A DNA stretch of 64,000 nt from Actinomadura rupiterrae (GTDB lineage Bacteria > Actinomycetota > Actinomycetes > Streptosporangiales > Streptosporangiaceae), in assembly GCF_024172125.1 (NCBI RefSeq), contig NZ_JAMZEA010000011.1, forward strand, positions 124,001 to 188,000, read 5' to 3'. Below, in pieces: positions 42,521 to 51,517 of this stretch (within the stretch, counting starts at the first letter, position 1; the number at the start of each line of letters is the position of its first letter). The notes under the pieces are model-generated. The model was not told the DNA's origin. It saw nothing but the letters and a program-made list of their open reading frames with translations, and ran no database searches. The position numbers were made by a program, and so were the translations under genes.

Positions 42521-43363
42521 TCAGACGCGGTCTGCGGCGATCAGGAGGTACTGGAACGAGCCGTCCTTGTAGGACGACAGGAACGCCTCCTCGATGCCGG
42601 TGGCGACCGACGATCCCGCCCTCAGCTCCCAGTACGGGATGGTCGCGGCGGTCAGGTCGATGACCCGCGCCGGGACCAGCCGGTTGGCGGCCATCGCGGC
42701 GAAGTAGGTCCGCCGCGAGTGCACGCCGCACTCGTAGTGCGCGTTGATCGTCGAGACCGCCTTGGACGGGATCTGCCCGTACACGTCGTTGTAGCAGCCG
42801 GTGATGGTGACGTAGCGGCCGCCACGCGCCAGCAGCCGGGCGTGCGCGGCGAACAGGTCGTACAGGTCCACGTACATCGTGGACTCGTTGTTCCAGATCG
42901 AGTGGAACTCCCCGGCGGGCAGGCCGGTGTCGAGCATGTTCGCCAGGTGGAACTTCACCCGGTCGGCGACGCCGCGCTGCGCCGCCTGCTCGTTGGCGAA
43001 CTTCACCTGCTTGGCCGAGATCGACACCCCGTCCACCCGGCAGCCGAACCGCTGGTTGGCCAGGAAGCTGCTGCCGCCCCGGCCGCACCCGGCGTCCAGC
43101 ACGCGGTGCTCGGCGCCGAGCCGCCCGCCCGCGAACGACAGGTTGTCCAGCAGCAGGTTCGCCTGCGCGGACTCCAGCCGGTGCAGGTCGGCGATCACCG
43201 CGTCGTCGCCGCCCTCGGCGACGCGGGGCGTCGGGTCGCCGATGCCGTAGTGGTGGTGGAAGAACCCGTCCACCTCGCCGAGCCGGATGTTCACCGGGTC
43301 GGCCTCGGCGTTCCAGTAGGCGGCGACGTCACCCTGGTAGGCGGTCAGAGCGGGCTGGGACAT
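42521..43363 (-). CDS. Geranyl diphosphate 2-C-methyltransferase
   Basis: 280 aa; GAGGAG lies 8 bp before the ATG. SAM motif I is RVLDAGCGRGGSSFLANQRFGCRVDGVSIS, with the family start YQGDVAAYWNAEADPVNIRLGEVDGFFHHHYGIG and NNESTMYVDLYDLFAAHARLLARGGRYVTITGCYND (in pieces). It adds a methyl group to C2 of geranyl diphosphate, making the precursor of the earthy odorant 2-methylisoborneol. The cyclase gene lies directly upstream on the same strand, 128 bp away. Confidence 0.93.
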   Translation of the reverse strand: MSQPALTAYQGDVAAYWNAEADPVNIRLGEVDGFFHHHYGIGDPTPRVAEGGDDAVIADLHRLESAQANLLLDNLSFAGGRLGAEHRVLDAGCGRGGSSFLANQRFGCRVDGVSISAKQVKFANEQAAQRGVADRVKFHLANMLDTGLPAGEFHSIWNNESTMYVDLYDLFAAHARLLARGGRYVTITGCYNDVYGQIPSKAVSTINAHYECGVHSRRTYFAAMAANRLVPARVIDLTAATIPYWELRAGSSVATGIEEAFLSSYKDGSFQYLLIAADRV

Positions 43364-43491
43364 GGGTCATCTCCTCGTGGTGGTGTCAGTTGGGAAGGAG
43401 AAGCGCGAGGTGGGCGGCGAGCGCGGTGGACGGCGGGCGGATCGGTCGGCGGGTGGGGGACGGCGAGGGCGGACGGCGAGGGCGGGACGGG

Positions 43492-44979
43492 TCAGGGCGC
43501 GGTCGCGTACCGGGTTCCGACCAGGCCGGAATGCCACTCGTGGTTGCCCGCCGCCCAGTTCGACAGGCCCGCCAGGTAGCGGGCGAGGACCGGGTCGGTC
43601 GGGGCGAGCAGCGCCGACAGCGCCTCGAAGTCGTCCATCAGCTCGTTGTGGATCTCGATGGTCTTCTGGAACGCCTCCTCGATGCCCACACCCTCCTCGT
43701 GCGCGATCACGGTGGGCAGGCTGTGGTGGACGCGCTCCTGGGCCATCTCCTTGCGCAGCGAGTACAGGTCGTTGACGATCGTGGTGGCGTTGGACGACAG
43801 CGCGGTCGCGCGCTGGACGTCCGGCCGGGCGAACATCGAGGCGGGCAGCTCGTAGCCGCCGACCGCGTCGGTGATGGTCAGGCAGGGCCGGAAGTTGTTG
43901 AACTGGCGCTGCGCCAGGTACTCCCACACCGCCGGCGTCCGGCCGGTCTGGATGCAGGCCGCCTCCGCGCAGTAGCCGAGGTACAGGTTGCAGATGTCGT
44001 GCCGGTACCGGTGCGCCTGCGCGGGCGTCGCGATCCGCTCGAAGTAGCCCATCGCCGACCGCATCGCCCGCAGCGCGGGATGCGAGGCCAGCCCGGCCAG
44101 CCACTTCGGGATCTGCGGCTTGGTCGTGTGCAGCGGGTCGATCGCCGATTGCGCCACCAGCAGCCGCGCGCCCAGGCCCTCGGGATGGCCGCCGAGGTCG
44201 GGCTCGCAGAAGTAGTCGTCCACGGCGTTCTCGCCGATGTACAGCATCCCGGCGGCGACCAGGTGGTCGAAGGACGCGGCGTCCGGATGGCACATCACCA
44301 CCGAGCGCCCCGGGTCGAAGGCCAGGAACATCGCGCGCAGCTGGTCGCCGGGGTAGAGCTCGACCTCCTTCTCGGCCCAGATCATCAGCCGCTCGTTCAC
44401 CCGGTCGGCCAGCGCCCGGTCGTCGCGCAGCGGCCGGCGGAACTTCAACCCCTTGATCACCTTGGGCTGCTCGTCCTCCCCGTCCCGGCCCTGGCCCTTC
44501 CGCTCCTGCACCTTCGCCGCGGGCTTGGCCTCGGGCTCGGACACGGCCTGGACTTCAGGCGCGCACTCGGGCGCGGCTGAGGGTTCGAGGTCGGCTGCGG
44601 GTTCGAGCTCTGGCGCGGGTTCGAGGTCGGCTTCGGTGTGGACGGCGGGCTCGGCGAGGCACTCGGCTTCGGGTGCTGTCGCGGGCTCGGTGAGGCATTC
44701 GGCGTCGGCCGGGGGTTCGGGGGCGCAGTCGGGGTCGGTGACGGGGCAGGCGGTGGCGGCCGCGTCCGGCAGGTCGGGGGCCTGCTCAGGCTCGGGCGCC
44801 GGGGGCGGCTCCGGGACGTCCGCCGGGACGGGTTCGCACCTGAACAGCCGTGCGGCCGAGGTGCCGAGGCCGGTCGGGCCGGACGGCAAGGAGGCGAGCT
44901 CGTCGGGGAACTCGCCCGGGAACCGCTCGGACAGGTCCGCGATCGCTGCTGGGTCTGTCGTTCCGGTTCGGGTGTCCAC
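43492..44979 (-). CDS. 2-methylisoborneol synthase (terpene cyclase)
   Basis: 495 aa from GTG 44979. The C-terminal 330 residues are a class I terpene cyclase: first metal motif region GENAVDDYFCEPDLGGHPE (aspartate pair) and second motif NDLYSLRKE (NSE type). It cyclises 2-methyl-geranyl diphosphate to 2-methylisoborneol. The N-terminal 160 residues are a Pro/Glu/Ala-rich, probably disordered arm with repeats such as AECLTEPATAPEAECLAEPA; long Pro-rich arms are known in this family. Followed by the methyltransferase. The cyclic-nucleotide-binding encapsulin gene often found with this pair in Streptomyces is not here. Confidence 0.93.
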   Translation of the reverse strand: MDTRTGTTDPAAIADLSERFPGEFPDELASLPSGPTGLGTSAARLFRCEPVPADVPEPPPAPEPEQAPDLPDAAATACPVTDPDCAPEPPADAECLTEPATAPEAECLAEPAVHTEADLEPAPELEPAADLEPSAAPECAPEVQAVSEPEAKPAAKVQERKGQGRDGEDEQPKVIKGLKFRRPLRDDRALADRVNERLMIWAEKEVELYPGDQLRAMFLAFDPGRSVVMCHPDAASFDHLVAAGMLYIGENAVDDYFCEPDLGGHPEGLGARLLVAQSAIDPLHTTKPQIPKWLAGLASHPALRAMRSAMGYFERIATPAQAHRYRHDICNLYLGYCAEAACIQTGRTPAVWEYLAQRQFNNFRPCLTITDAVGGYELPASMFARPDVQRATALSSNATTIVNDLYSLRKEMAQERVHHSLPTVIAHEEGVGIEEAFQKTIEIHNELMDDFEALSALLAPTDPVLARYLAGLSNWAAGNHEWHSGLVGTRYATAP

Positions 44980-45413
44980 CGCTGACCTGCTTTCGCGAGG
45001 GGGCTGACCGGCGCGCGTCCGTTACGCCGCGATTACAAAACGTAGTGACGGCGCTTCTGATCGTGAATAACCAACCGGTGAGGTCCATCGGTCCCCGCAG
45101 TCACATGGGCGTGGTGCCGGAACGCTTGCCCCATCCCGCGGCATGGCGTCCAGGGGGATGCGGCCGGATCCGGGCACCGAACGCCGAGGTCACGTAGGTT
45201 GGGACGCTCATAATGTGACTTCGACCGCAAAATGTCGGTGGCGTCGCCTACGGTCGGAGCAGCTCAACTGCGGCGGATCGGTCCACCCCCCAAGCGAATC
45301 GGCCCACCGCCTACAACCCACCGCATCCAAGCGGCGCCCCGGGCGCACCCGTCCGGGAACGCGTCGGAGCGCTGCGTCCAACCCACCGCGTCGGTCTGTG
45401 AGGGGTGACCCCA
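44980..45413. other. 434-bp divergent intergenic region
   Basis: Between the 2-methylisoborneol operon (minus) and the ECF sigma gene (plus). It includes an AT-richer patch at about 45030-45075 (TTACAAAACGTAG and GTGAATAACC on the plus strand) that probably holds the minus-strand promoter. I see no small gene with a ribosome site and no clear palindrome. Confidence 0.5.
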
Positions 45414-46391
45414 ATGGCGAACAGCACCATCGACCAGGAACGGGAGTTCGAGGAGCTCGTCGATCCGTACCGCCGCGAGCTGCTCGCGCACTGCTACCGG
45501 ATGCTGGGCTCGGTCCACGACGCGGAGGACCTGGTCCAGGAGACCTACATCCGGGCCTGGCGGTCCTACGAGGGCTTCGAAGGCCGGTCCTCGCTGCGCA
45601 CCTGGCTCTACAAGATCGCCACGAACGTGTGCCTGACCGCGATCGAGCAGCGCGGGCGGCGGCCGATGCCGACCGGGCTCGGCGGCCCGAGCGGGGAGCC
45701 GGAGCGCCCGGTCGTCGCCTCGGAGGAGGTGCCCTGGCTGGAGCCCGCGCCGGACAGCATGATCGGCGCCGACCCGGCCGACCCGGCGGCGATCGTCGCG
45801 GCCCGCGAGTCCACCAGGCTGGCGTTCGTCGCCGCGCTCCAGCACCTGCCCGCGCGGCAGCGGGTCACGTTGATCCTGCGGGACGTCCTGAAGTGGAAGG
45901 CGGCCGAGGTCGCCGAGCTGTTCGGCACCAGCACCGCGTCGGTGAACAGCGCCCTGCAGCGCGCCCGCGCCCAGCTGGAGGAGTCCAGCCCCGAGCGGGA
46001 CCACCTGGTCGAGCCGACCGACCCCGGCCAGCGCGACCTGCTGGAGCGCTACGCCAAGGCGTTCGAGGACGCCGACATCGACGGCTTGGTCGAGCTGTTC
46101 AAGGAGGACGCGGTGTGGGAGATGCCGCCGTTCCCCGAGTGGTTCGTCGGCCCCGAGCACATCGCGCGGCTCATCAAGTCCCAGTGCGGCCCCGAGCCGG
46201 CCACCTTCCGGGTCGTCCCGACCGGCGCCAACGGGCAGCCCGCGTTCGCCCTCTACAAGTGCGGCGACGACGGCGTCTACCGGCCCTACCAGCTGCAGGT
46301 CCTGGACATCACGCCCGGCGGCGTCCAGCACGCCTCGGTGTTCTTCGACACCAGCCTGTTCCCGGTCTTCGGACTGCCCGAAACCGTCTGA
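45414..46391 (+). CDS. ECF sigma factor with SnoaL-like C-terminal domain
   Basis: 325 aa from ATG 45414, chosen for GAGGGG about 10 bp upstream. Region 2: EFEELVDPYRRELLAHCYRMLGSVHDAEDLVQETYIRAWRSYEGFEGRSSLRTWLYKIATNVCL (in pieces). Region 4: LPARQRVTLILRDVLKWKAAEVAELFGTSTASVNSALQRARAQL. The last 110 residues (LLERYAKAFEDADIDGLVELFKEDAVWEMPPFPEWFVG) form an NTF2/SnoaL-like fold seen in the SigG/SigX5-type group, where it replaces an anti-sigma factor as the control domain. Targets are unknown; no anti-sigma gene is adjacent. Confidence 0.92.
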   Translation: MANSTIDQEREFEELVDPYRRELLAHCYRMLGSVHDAEDLVQETYIRAWRSYEGFEGRSSLRTWLYKIATNVCLTAIEQRGRRPMPTGLGGPSGEPERPVVASEEVPWLEPAPDSMIGADPADPAAIVAARESTRLAFVAALQHLPARQRVTLILRDVLKWKAAEVAELFGTSTASVNSALQRARAQLEESSPERDHLVEPTDPGQRDLLERYAKAFEDADIDGLVELFKEDAVWEMPPFPEWFVGPEHIARLIKSQCGPEPATFRVVPTGANGQPAFALYKCGDDGVYRPYQLQVLDITPGGVQHASVFFDTSLFPVFGLPETV

Positions 46392-46413
46392 ACCGCCTGC
46401 GCCACCGAGCGGC

Positions 46414-46457
46414 CCGGCGTTTCCGCCCAGCGGACCTTCCGCTGAGCGGAAAGCCGG
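46414..46457. terminator. Strong hairpin after the sigma factor gene
   Basis: TTTCCGCCCAGCGG (46420-46433) pairs with CCGCTGAGCGGAAA (46439-46452) with one mismatch, and the stem is lengthened by CCGGC/GCCGG on the outside. It lies about 25 bp after the stop. The rest of 46392-46692 holds only Gly-rich low-complexity sequence before the CoA-transferase. Confidence 0.8.
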
Positions 46458-46692
46458 GCCCCGCGCGCGTCCGGGCCGCTGCCAGGGTGAGGGAAACGGG
46501 CACCCCCGGCGGCCTCCGCGCCCTCGCGCACCGCCGGACGGCCCCCGGAACGGATCGGGAGGCGGAACGGCAGTGGGTTCGGGCAAGGCAGGCTCCGAGG
46601 CGGGCCCAGGCAGCGCGGCTCCGGCCACGGCGGGTGCTGCCGCTACAGGTTCGGGCTGGGCCGGTTTGGGCGACGGCTCGGATCGGGGCGGC

Positions 46693-47529
46693 ATGGCCGT
46701 CGGCTCGCGGCGGGACGGCGGCGACGGCGGTTCGGGTCGGGGCGGCTTGGACAAGGTCGTGGGCTCGGCGGACGAGGCCGTCGCCGACATCGGCGACGGG
46801 GCCTCGCTCGCGGTGGGAGGGTTCGGGCTCTGCGGGGTCCCGACCGTCCTCATCGACGCGCTGTACGAGCGCGGCTCGGGTGCGCTGCGGGTGGTGTCCA
46901 ACAACTGCGGGCTGGACGGCCGGGGCCTCGGGCGGCTGCTCGCGGCCGGCCGGATCGCCCGCGCGATGGGCTCCTACGTCGGCGAGAACAAGGAGTTCGC
47001 GCGGCAGTACCTCGGCGGGGAGATCGAGGTCGAGCTGATGCCGCAGGGCACGCTCGCCGAGCGGCTTCGCGCAGGCGGCGCGGGCATCCCCGCCTTCTTC
47101 ACCCCGGCCGGCGTCGGCACGCAGGTCGCCGACGGCGGGCTGCCCTGGCGGTACGCGCCGGACGGCTCGGTCGCGGTCGCGTCCCCGGCCAAGGAGGTCC
47201 GCGAGTTCGGCGGCCGCGCCTACCTGCTGGAGGAGTCGATCACCACCGACTTCGCGCTGGTCCGCGCGGCGCGCGGCGACCGGCACGGGAACCTGGTGTT
47301 CGACAAGTCGGCCCGCAACTTCAACCCGCTGTGCGCGATGGCCGGTCGGATCACGATCGCCGAGGTGGAGGAGCTGGTCGAGCCGGGCGAGATCGACCCC
47401 GACCACGTCCACCTGCCCGGCGTGTTCGTGCAGCGGGTCGTCCCGCTGACGCCCGAGCAGGCCGCCGACAAGCCCATCGAGAAGCGGACCGTGCGCGACG
47501 CGCCGGCCGCGCGGAAGGCGGGGGAGTGA
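46693..47529 (+). CDS. pcaI: 3-oxoadipate CoA-transferase subunit A
   Basis: About 278 aa if read from ATG 46693. Family similarity starts at LDKVVGSADEAVADIGDGASLAVGGFGLCGVPTVLIDAL (in pieces), encoded from TTG 46747, which would give the usual 260 aa; an upstream GTG at 46573 would add a Gly-rich stretch not found in the family. VVSNNCGLDGRGLGRLLAAGRIARAMGSYVGENKEF and GTQVADGG are typical of the alpha subunit. With subunit B it moves CoA from succinyl-CoA to 3-oxoadipate. First gene of the protocatechuate operon. Confidence 0.88.
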   Translation: MAVGSRRDGGDGGSGRGGLDKVVGSADEAVADIGDGASLAVGGFGLCGVPTVLIDALYERGSGALRVVSNNCGLDGRGLGRLLAAGRIARAMGSYVGENKEFARQYLGGEIEVELMPQGTLAERLRAGGAGIPAFFTPAGVGTQVADGGLPWRYAPDGSVAVASPAKEVREFGGRAYLLEESITTDFALVRAARGDRHGNLVFDKSARNFNPLCAMAGRITIAEVEELVEPGEIDPDHVHLPGVFVQRVVPLTPEQAADKPIEKRTVRDAPAARKAGE

Positions 47530-48158
47530 TGGCCTGGAGCCGGGACGGGATCGCGGCGCGGGCGGCGGCCGAGCTGCCGGACGGCGCGTACGTCAACCTG
47601 GGCATCGGGCTGCCCACGCTGATCCCCAACCACATTCCGGACGGCCGGCATGTCGTGCTGCACGCCGAGAACGGCGTCCTCGGCGTCGGGCCCTACCCGG
47701 CCGAGGACGAGGTCGACCCGGATCTGATCAACGCGGGGAAGGAGACGGTGACGGTGCTCCCGGGCGCCGCCTACTTCGACTCGTCCCTGTCGTTCGGGAT
47801 GATCCGCGGCGGCCACATCGACGTCGCGGTGCTGGGCGCCATGCAGGTGTCGGCGCGCGGCGACCTCGCCAACTGGTCGGTCCCCGGAAAGATGATCAAG
47901 GGGATGGGCGGCGCGATGGACCTGGTGCACGGCGCCCGCCGGGTGATCGTGGTGACCGCGCACAGCGACCGGTCCGGCGCGTCCAAGATCGTGGAGAGCT
48001 GCACGCTGCCGCTGACCGGCGCCCGCTGCGTGCACCGGATCATCACCGACCTCGCCGTCCTGGACGTCACGCCCGGCGGCCTGGCCCTGGTCGAGACCGC
48101 CCCCGGAGTCACCGAGGCCGAGGTCCGCGAGCGGACCGCCGCCCCCATCCGCGCGTAG
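47529..48158 (+). CDS. pcaJ: 3-oxoadipate CoA-transferase subunit B
   Basis: 209 aa; the ATG shares one base with the pcaI stop (TGATG). The catalytic Glu is in VVLHAENGVLGVGPYP, and GAYVNLGIGLPTLIPNHIP and LGAMQVSARGDLANWSVPGKMIKGMGGAMDLV (in pieces) are characteristic of the beta subunit of class I CoA-transferases. It works as a complex with the product of the gene before it and completes the next-to-last step of the beta-ketoadipate pathway. Confidence 0.93.
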   Translation: MAWSRDGIAARAAAELPDGAYVNLGIGLPTLIPNHIPDGRHVVLHAENGVLGVGPYPAEDEVDPDLINAGKETVTVLPGAAYFDSSLSFGMIRGGHIDVAVLGAMQVSARGDLANWSVPGKMIKGMGGAMDLVHGARRVIVVTAHSDRSGASKIVESCTLPLTGARCVHRIITDLAVLDVTPGGLALVETAPGVTEAEVRERTAAPIRA

Positions 48159-48167
48159 GAGAGCAGC

Positions 48168-48833
48168 ATGACCCACCCTCCGTACCTCCACCCGGACTAC
48201 AAGAGCACGGTGCTGCGCGCGCCTTCCCGCGAGCCGGTGATGCCGCGGCTCGGGCCGGACAGCGTCGAGCTGACCTCGCCGGTGTTCGGGCACCAGGAGC
48301 TCGGCGTCCTGGACGAGGACCTGACCGCGCACCACGCCGGCGAGCCGCTCGGCGAGCGGATCATCGTGACCGGGCGGGTGCTGGACGGCGCGGGCCGCCC
48401 GGTGCGCGGCACGCTGGTCGAGGTGTGGCAGGCCAACGCCGCCGGGCGGTACGCCCACCTCGGCGACCGGCACCCGGCCCCGCTCGACCCGAACTTCACC
48501 GGCGCCGGCCGCTGCCTCACCGACGACGACGGCCGCTACCGGTTCGTGACGATCAAGCCGGGTGCCTACCCCTGGCGCAACCACCCCAACGCCTGGCGGC
48601 CCGCGCACATCCACTTCTCGGTCTTCGGGACGGCGTTCACCCAGCGCCTCGTCACGCAGATGTACTTCCCGGGCGACCCGCTGTTCGCCCACGACCCGAT
48701 CATGCAGTCGATCCCCGACCAGCGCGACCGCGACCGGCTGGTGTCCCGGTTCGACCTGGACACCACCGTGCCGGAGTGGGCCCTGGGCTACCAGTGGGAC
48801 ATCGTGCTCGGCGACACCCCGATGGAGGCGTGA
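48168..48833 (+). CDS. pcaH: Protocatechuate 3,4-dioxygenase beta subunit
   Basis: 221 aa with GGAGAG 7 bp upstream. Iron ligands of the intradiol dioxygenase are visible: Tyr in PGAYPWRNHPNAWRPAHIHFSVFG, the two His in RPAHIH, and a further Tyr in RYRFVTIKPG or nearby. The start YLHPDYKSTVLRAP is typical for PcaH. It cleaves protocatechuate between the hydroxyl carbons to 3-carboxy-cis,cis-muconate, in a complex with PcaG, whose ATG overlaps its stop by one base. Confidence 0.95.
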   Translation: MTHPPYLHPDYKSTVLRAPSREPVMPRLGPDSVELTSPVFGHQELGVLDEDLTAHHAGEPLGERIIVTGRVLDGAGRPVRGTLVEVWQANAAGRYAHLGDRHPAPLDPNFTGAGRCLTDDDGRYRFVTIKPGAYPWRNHPNAWRPAHIHFSVFGTAFTQRLVTQMYFPGDPLFAHDPIMQSIPDQRDRDRLVSRFDLDTTVPEWALGYQWDIVLGDTPMEA

Positions 48834-49513
48834 TGACCCCCACCGCACCCGACCTCGCGCCGACGCCCTCGCAGACCGTCGGGCCGTTCTTCGGCCACGC
48901 GCTGCCCTACGCCGAGGGACCCGACCTCGTCCCCGGCTGGCATCCGGACGCGATCACGATCCGCGGGCGTGTGCTGGACGGCGCGGGCGCCCCCATCCCG
49001 GACGCGCTGGTAGAGATCTGGCAGGCGGACGGCGCGGGACGCATCCCGTCCGGCGCGGGCGGCCTGCGCCGCGACCCCGACGGCTTCTCCGGCTTCGGCC
49101 GCTGCGGCACCGACGCGGCCGGCGAGTACCGCTTCCGCACACTCAAGCCCGGCGCGATCAGACCCAACGCGTCCGACACCGATGCGTCCGGAACAGACGC
49201 GTCCGGGGCTGACGCGTCTGGGGCCGGTGCGTCCGGGGCTGACGTGGCCGGGGCCGGTGCGTCTGGGACTGGTACATCCGGGGCCGGGGCGCCCTACATT
49301 GCCGTGCTGGTTTTCGCGCGGGGCCTGCTCAAGCCCGTCCGGACCCGGCTGTATTTCCCGCAGGACGCGGCGGCGCACGGCATCGACCCGGTGCTGGCGG
49401 CCGTCCCGGCCGAGCGCCGCCCGACCCTGGTCGCGGTGGCCGAGAGTGACCGGACGTATCGTTTCGATATCCACCTGCAGGGCGAGCGGGAGACGGTCTT
49501 CCTTGGCATCTGA
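48833..49513 (+). CDS. pcaG: Protocatechuate 3,4-dioxygenase alpha subunit with repeat insert
   Basis: 226 aa. The conserved parts TPSQTVGPFFGHALPYAEGPDLVPGWHPDAITIRGRVLDG (in pieces), ALVEIWQADGAGR and AVLVFARGLLKPVRTRLYFPQD are clear. Between TLKPGAI and PYIAVLVFARG, where the family has a short loop, there is an insert of about 40 residues built from DASGTDASGAD-like pentads (49165-49295). The iron site is on the beta subunit, so the enzyme may tolerate this surface insert. The stop overlaps pcaB. Confidence 0.92.
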   Translation: MTPTAPDLAPTPSQTVGPFFGHALPYAEGPDLVPGWHPDAITIRGRVLDGAGAPIPDALVEIWQADGAGRIPSGAGGLRRDPDGFSGFGRCGTDAAGEYRFRTLKPGAIRPNASDTDASGTDASGADASGAGASGADVAGAGASGTGTSGAGAPYIAVLVFARGLLKPVRTRLYFPQDAAAHGIDPVLAAVPAERRPTLVAVAESDRTYRFDIHLQGERETVFLGI

Positions 49514-50753
49514 TCAGCCGCTCGACGCGGTCCCGCCGGACGGGACGGCGCCGGTCGCGGGCCCGGCGGACGGGATCCCAGCGGGTCCGCTGGACGCCGG
49601 GCTGCTGTCGCCCGTCCGCGCCGGGATGCCCGCCGAGGCGCTGACCGGCGACGCGGCGTGGCTGCGGGCGCTGCTGGACGCCGAGGCGGCGCTCGCCCGC
49701 GCGCAGGCGCGGCTGGGCATCGTCCCGGCACGCGCCGCGGACGCGATCACGGCCGCCGCGCGGCTCGCCCGCCCGGACATCGCCGAGCTGGCCCGGCGGG
49801 CGCGCGGCGCGGGCAACCCGGTCGTCCCGCTGGTCGCCGACCTGCGAGAACTGGCCGGGGACGCCGGACGGCACGTCCACCGCGGCGCGACCAGCCAGGA
49901 CATCATGGACACCGCGGGCATGCTGGTCGCCGTCCGCACCCGCCGGGAGATCGTCGGCACGCTCGACCGCGTCCTCGCCCTGCTCGCCGGGCTCGCCGAG
50001 CGATATCGCGACACGCCCGTGCCGGGCCGCACGCTCAACCGGCAGGCGCTCCCGACGACGTTCGGGCTCAAGGCCGCGCAGTGGCTGCTCGGCTGCATGG
50101 ACGCCCGCGACCGGCTGGCCTCGGTCCCTCTGCCCGTCCAGCTCGGCGGCGCGGTCGGCACGCTCGCCGCCTACGGCGCGGACGGCCCGGCCCTCGCCGA
50201 CGCGTTCGCCGACGAGCTCGGCCTAGACCGGACCGTCCTGCCCTGGCACACCCGGCGCACCCCGGTTGCCGACCTCGCCGCCGCGCTCGCACTGGTCACG
50301 GGCGCCCTCGGCAAGATCGCCACGGACGTGGCGCTGCTCGCGCAGAGCGAGGTGGACGAGGTCGCCGAGCCCGCCGGACCCGGCCGCGGCGGCTCCTCGG
50401 CCATGCCGCACAAGCGCAACCCCGCGCTCGCCACCCTCGTCCGGTCGGCGGCCCTCCAGGTCCCCGCGCAGGTTCAGGTGGTGCTGGCCGCGCAGGCCGC
50501 CGCGCACGAGCGTCCGGCGGGCGAGTGGCACGCCGAGTGGCAGCCGCTCCGCGAGTGCCTGCGCCTGACCGGCGGCGCGGCCGCAACCACCGCCGAGCTG
50601 CTCGACGGCCTGGAGGTCCGTCCCGACCGCATGCGCGCCCACCTGGACGCCCTGCTCGCCGTTCTCGACGGACGCGACCTGGACACCGACGTCCGCGCGG
50701 CGGGCGCCCTCGTCGACCGCGCCCTCACCCAGTACAGGAAGAACCGCCCGTGA
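49503..50753 (+). CDS. pcaB: 3-carboxy-cis,cis-muconate cycloisomerase
   Basis: About 416 aa from TTG 49503, 11 bp inside the end of pcaG; GGGAGACGG lies about 7 bp upstream. It belongs to the fumarase/aspartase superfamily: HRGATSQDIMDTAGML and the signature GGSSAMPHKRNPALA with the catalytic Ser. It converts carboxymuconate to 4-carboxymuconolactone. The last domain ends DALLAVLDGRDLDTDVRAAGALVDRALTQY. The next gene starts in its stop codon (GTGA). Confidence 0.93.
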   Translation: MASDQPLDAVPPDGTAPVAGPADGIPAGPLDAGLLSPVRAGMPAEALTGDAAWLRALLDAEAALARAQARLGIVPARAADAITAAARLARPDIAELARRARGAGNPVVPLVADLRELAGDAGRHVHRGATSQDIMDTAGMLVAVRTRREIVGTLDRVLALLAGLAERYRDTPVPGRTLNRQALPTTFGLKAAQWLLGCMDARDRLASVPLPVQLGGAVGTLAAYGADGPALADAFADELGLDRTVLPWHTRRTPVADLAAALALVTGALGKIATDVALLAQSEVDEVAEPAGPGRGGSSAMPHKRNPALATLVRSAALQVPAQVQVVLAAQAAAHERPAGEWHAEWQPLRECLRLTGGAAATTAELLDGLEVRPDRMRAHLDALLAVLDGRDLDTDVRAAGALVDRALTQYRKNRP

Positions 50754-51517
50754 GCCTCGTCCACCGCCTCGACGGTCCCGAGGACGCGCCGCTGGTCGTG
50801 CTCGGCCCCTCGCTCGGCACCACGTCCGGGCTCTGGGACCCGCAGCTCGACGCGCTCACCCGGCACTGGCGCGTCCTGCGCTACGAGTTGCCCGGCCACC
50901 GCGGCACGCCCGTCCCGGACGGCCCATTCGGCATCGACGACCTCGCCGACGCGGTGATCGGCCTACTCGACCAGGTAGGCGCGGCGCAGGCGGCCGTCGC
51001 GGGCGTCTCGCTCGGCGGCGCCATCGCGATGACGACCGCGCTGCGCGCCCCCGAACGCGTCGCCAGCCTCGCACTGATCTGTACGTCCCCGAAGTTCAGC
51101 GATCCAGGGCCGTGGCGCGAGCGCGCCGCGCTGGTCCGCCGCGAGGGCGTCGAGGGAATCGCCGAGTCCGCGCCGTCCCGCTGGTTCACGCCGTTCTTCG
51201 CCGACACCGAACCCTACGTCGCGATGGTCAAGTCCGCCGACCCCGAAGGCTACGCCGCGTGCTGCGACGCGCTCGCCGACTTCGACGTCACCTCGCAGCT
51301 GGGACGCATCACCGCGCCGACGCTGGTCGTGGCGGGCGCAGAGGACAAACCGACACCTCCGCACGGGCACGCCGACGTGCTCGCCGACCGCATCCCGGAC
51401 GCGGTGCTCACGGTCGTGGGCAACGCGGGCCACCTCGCGAACGTCGAACAGCCGGGACCGGTCACCGACGCGCTCATCCACCACCTCACCCGCACCTGGA
51501 AAGGACCCGCCGCGTGA
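50750..51517 (+). CDS. pcaD: 3-oxoadipate enol-lactonase
   Basis: 255 aa from GTG 50750 (4-bp overlap). Alpha/beta hydrolase with nucleophile elbow GVSLGGAIA, oxyanion region LVVLGPSLGTTSGLWDPQ, acid AGAEDKPTP and catalytic His in VGNAGHLANVEQP. It opens the enol-lactone to 3-oxoadipate. In many Streptomyces this domain is fused to the decarboxylase as PcaL; here the two are separate genes overlapping by 4 bp. Confidence 0.92.
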   Translation: MSLVHRLDGPEDAPLVVLGPSLGTTSGLWDPQLDALTRHWRVLRYELPGHRGTPVPDGPFGIDDLADAVIGLLDQVGAAQAAVAGVSLGGAIAMTTALRAPERVASLALICTSPKFSDPGPWRERAALVRREGVEGIAESAPSRWFTPFFADTEPYVAMVKSADPEGYAACCDALADFDVTSQLGRITAPTLVVAGAEDKPTPPHGHADVLADRIPDAVLTVVGNAGHLANVEQPGPVTDALIHHLTRTWKGPAA

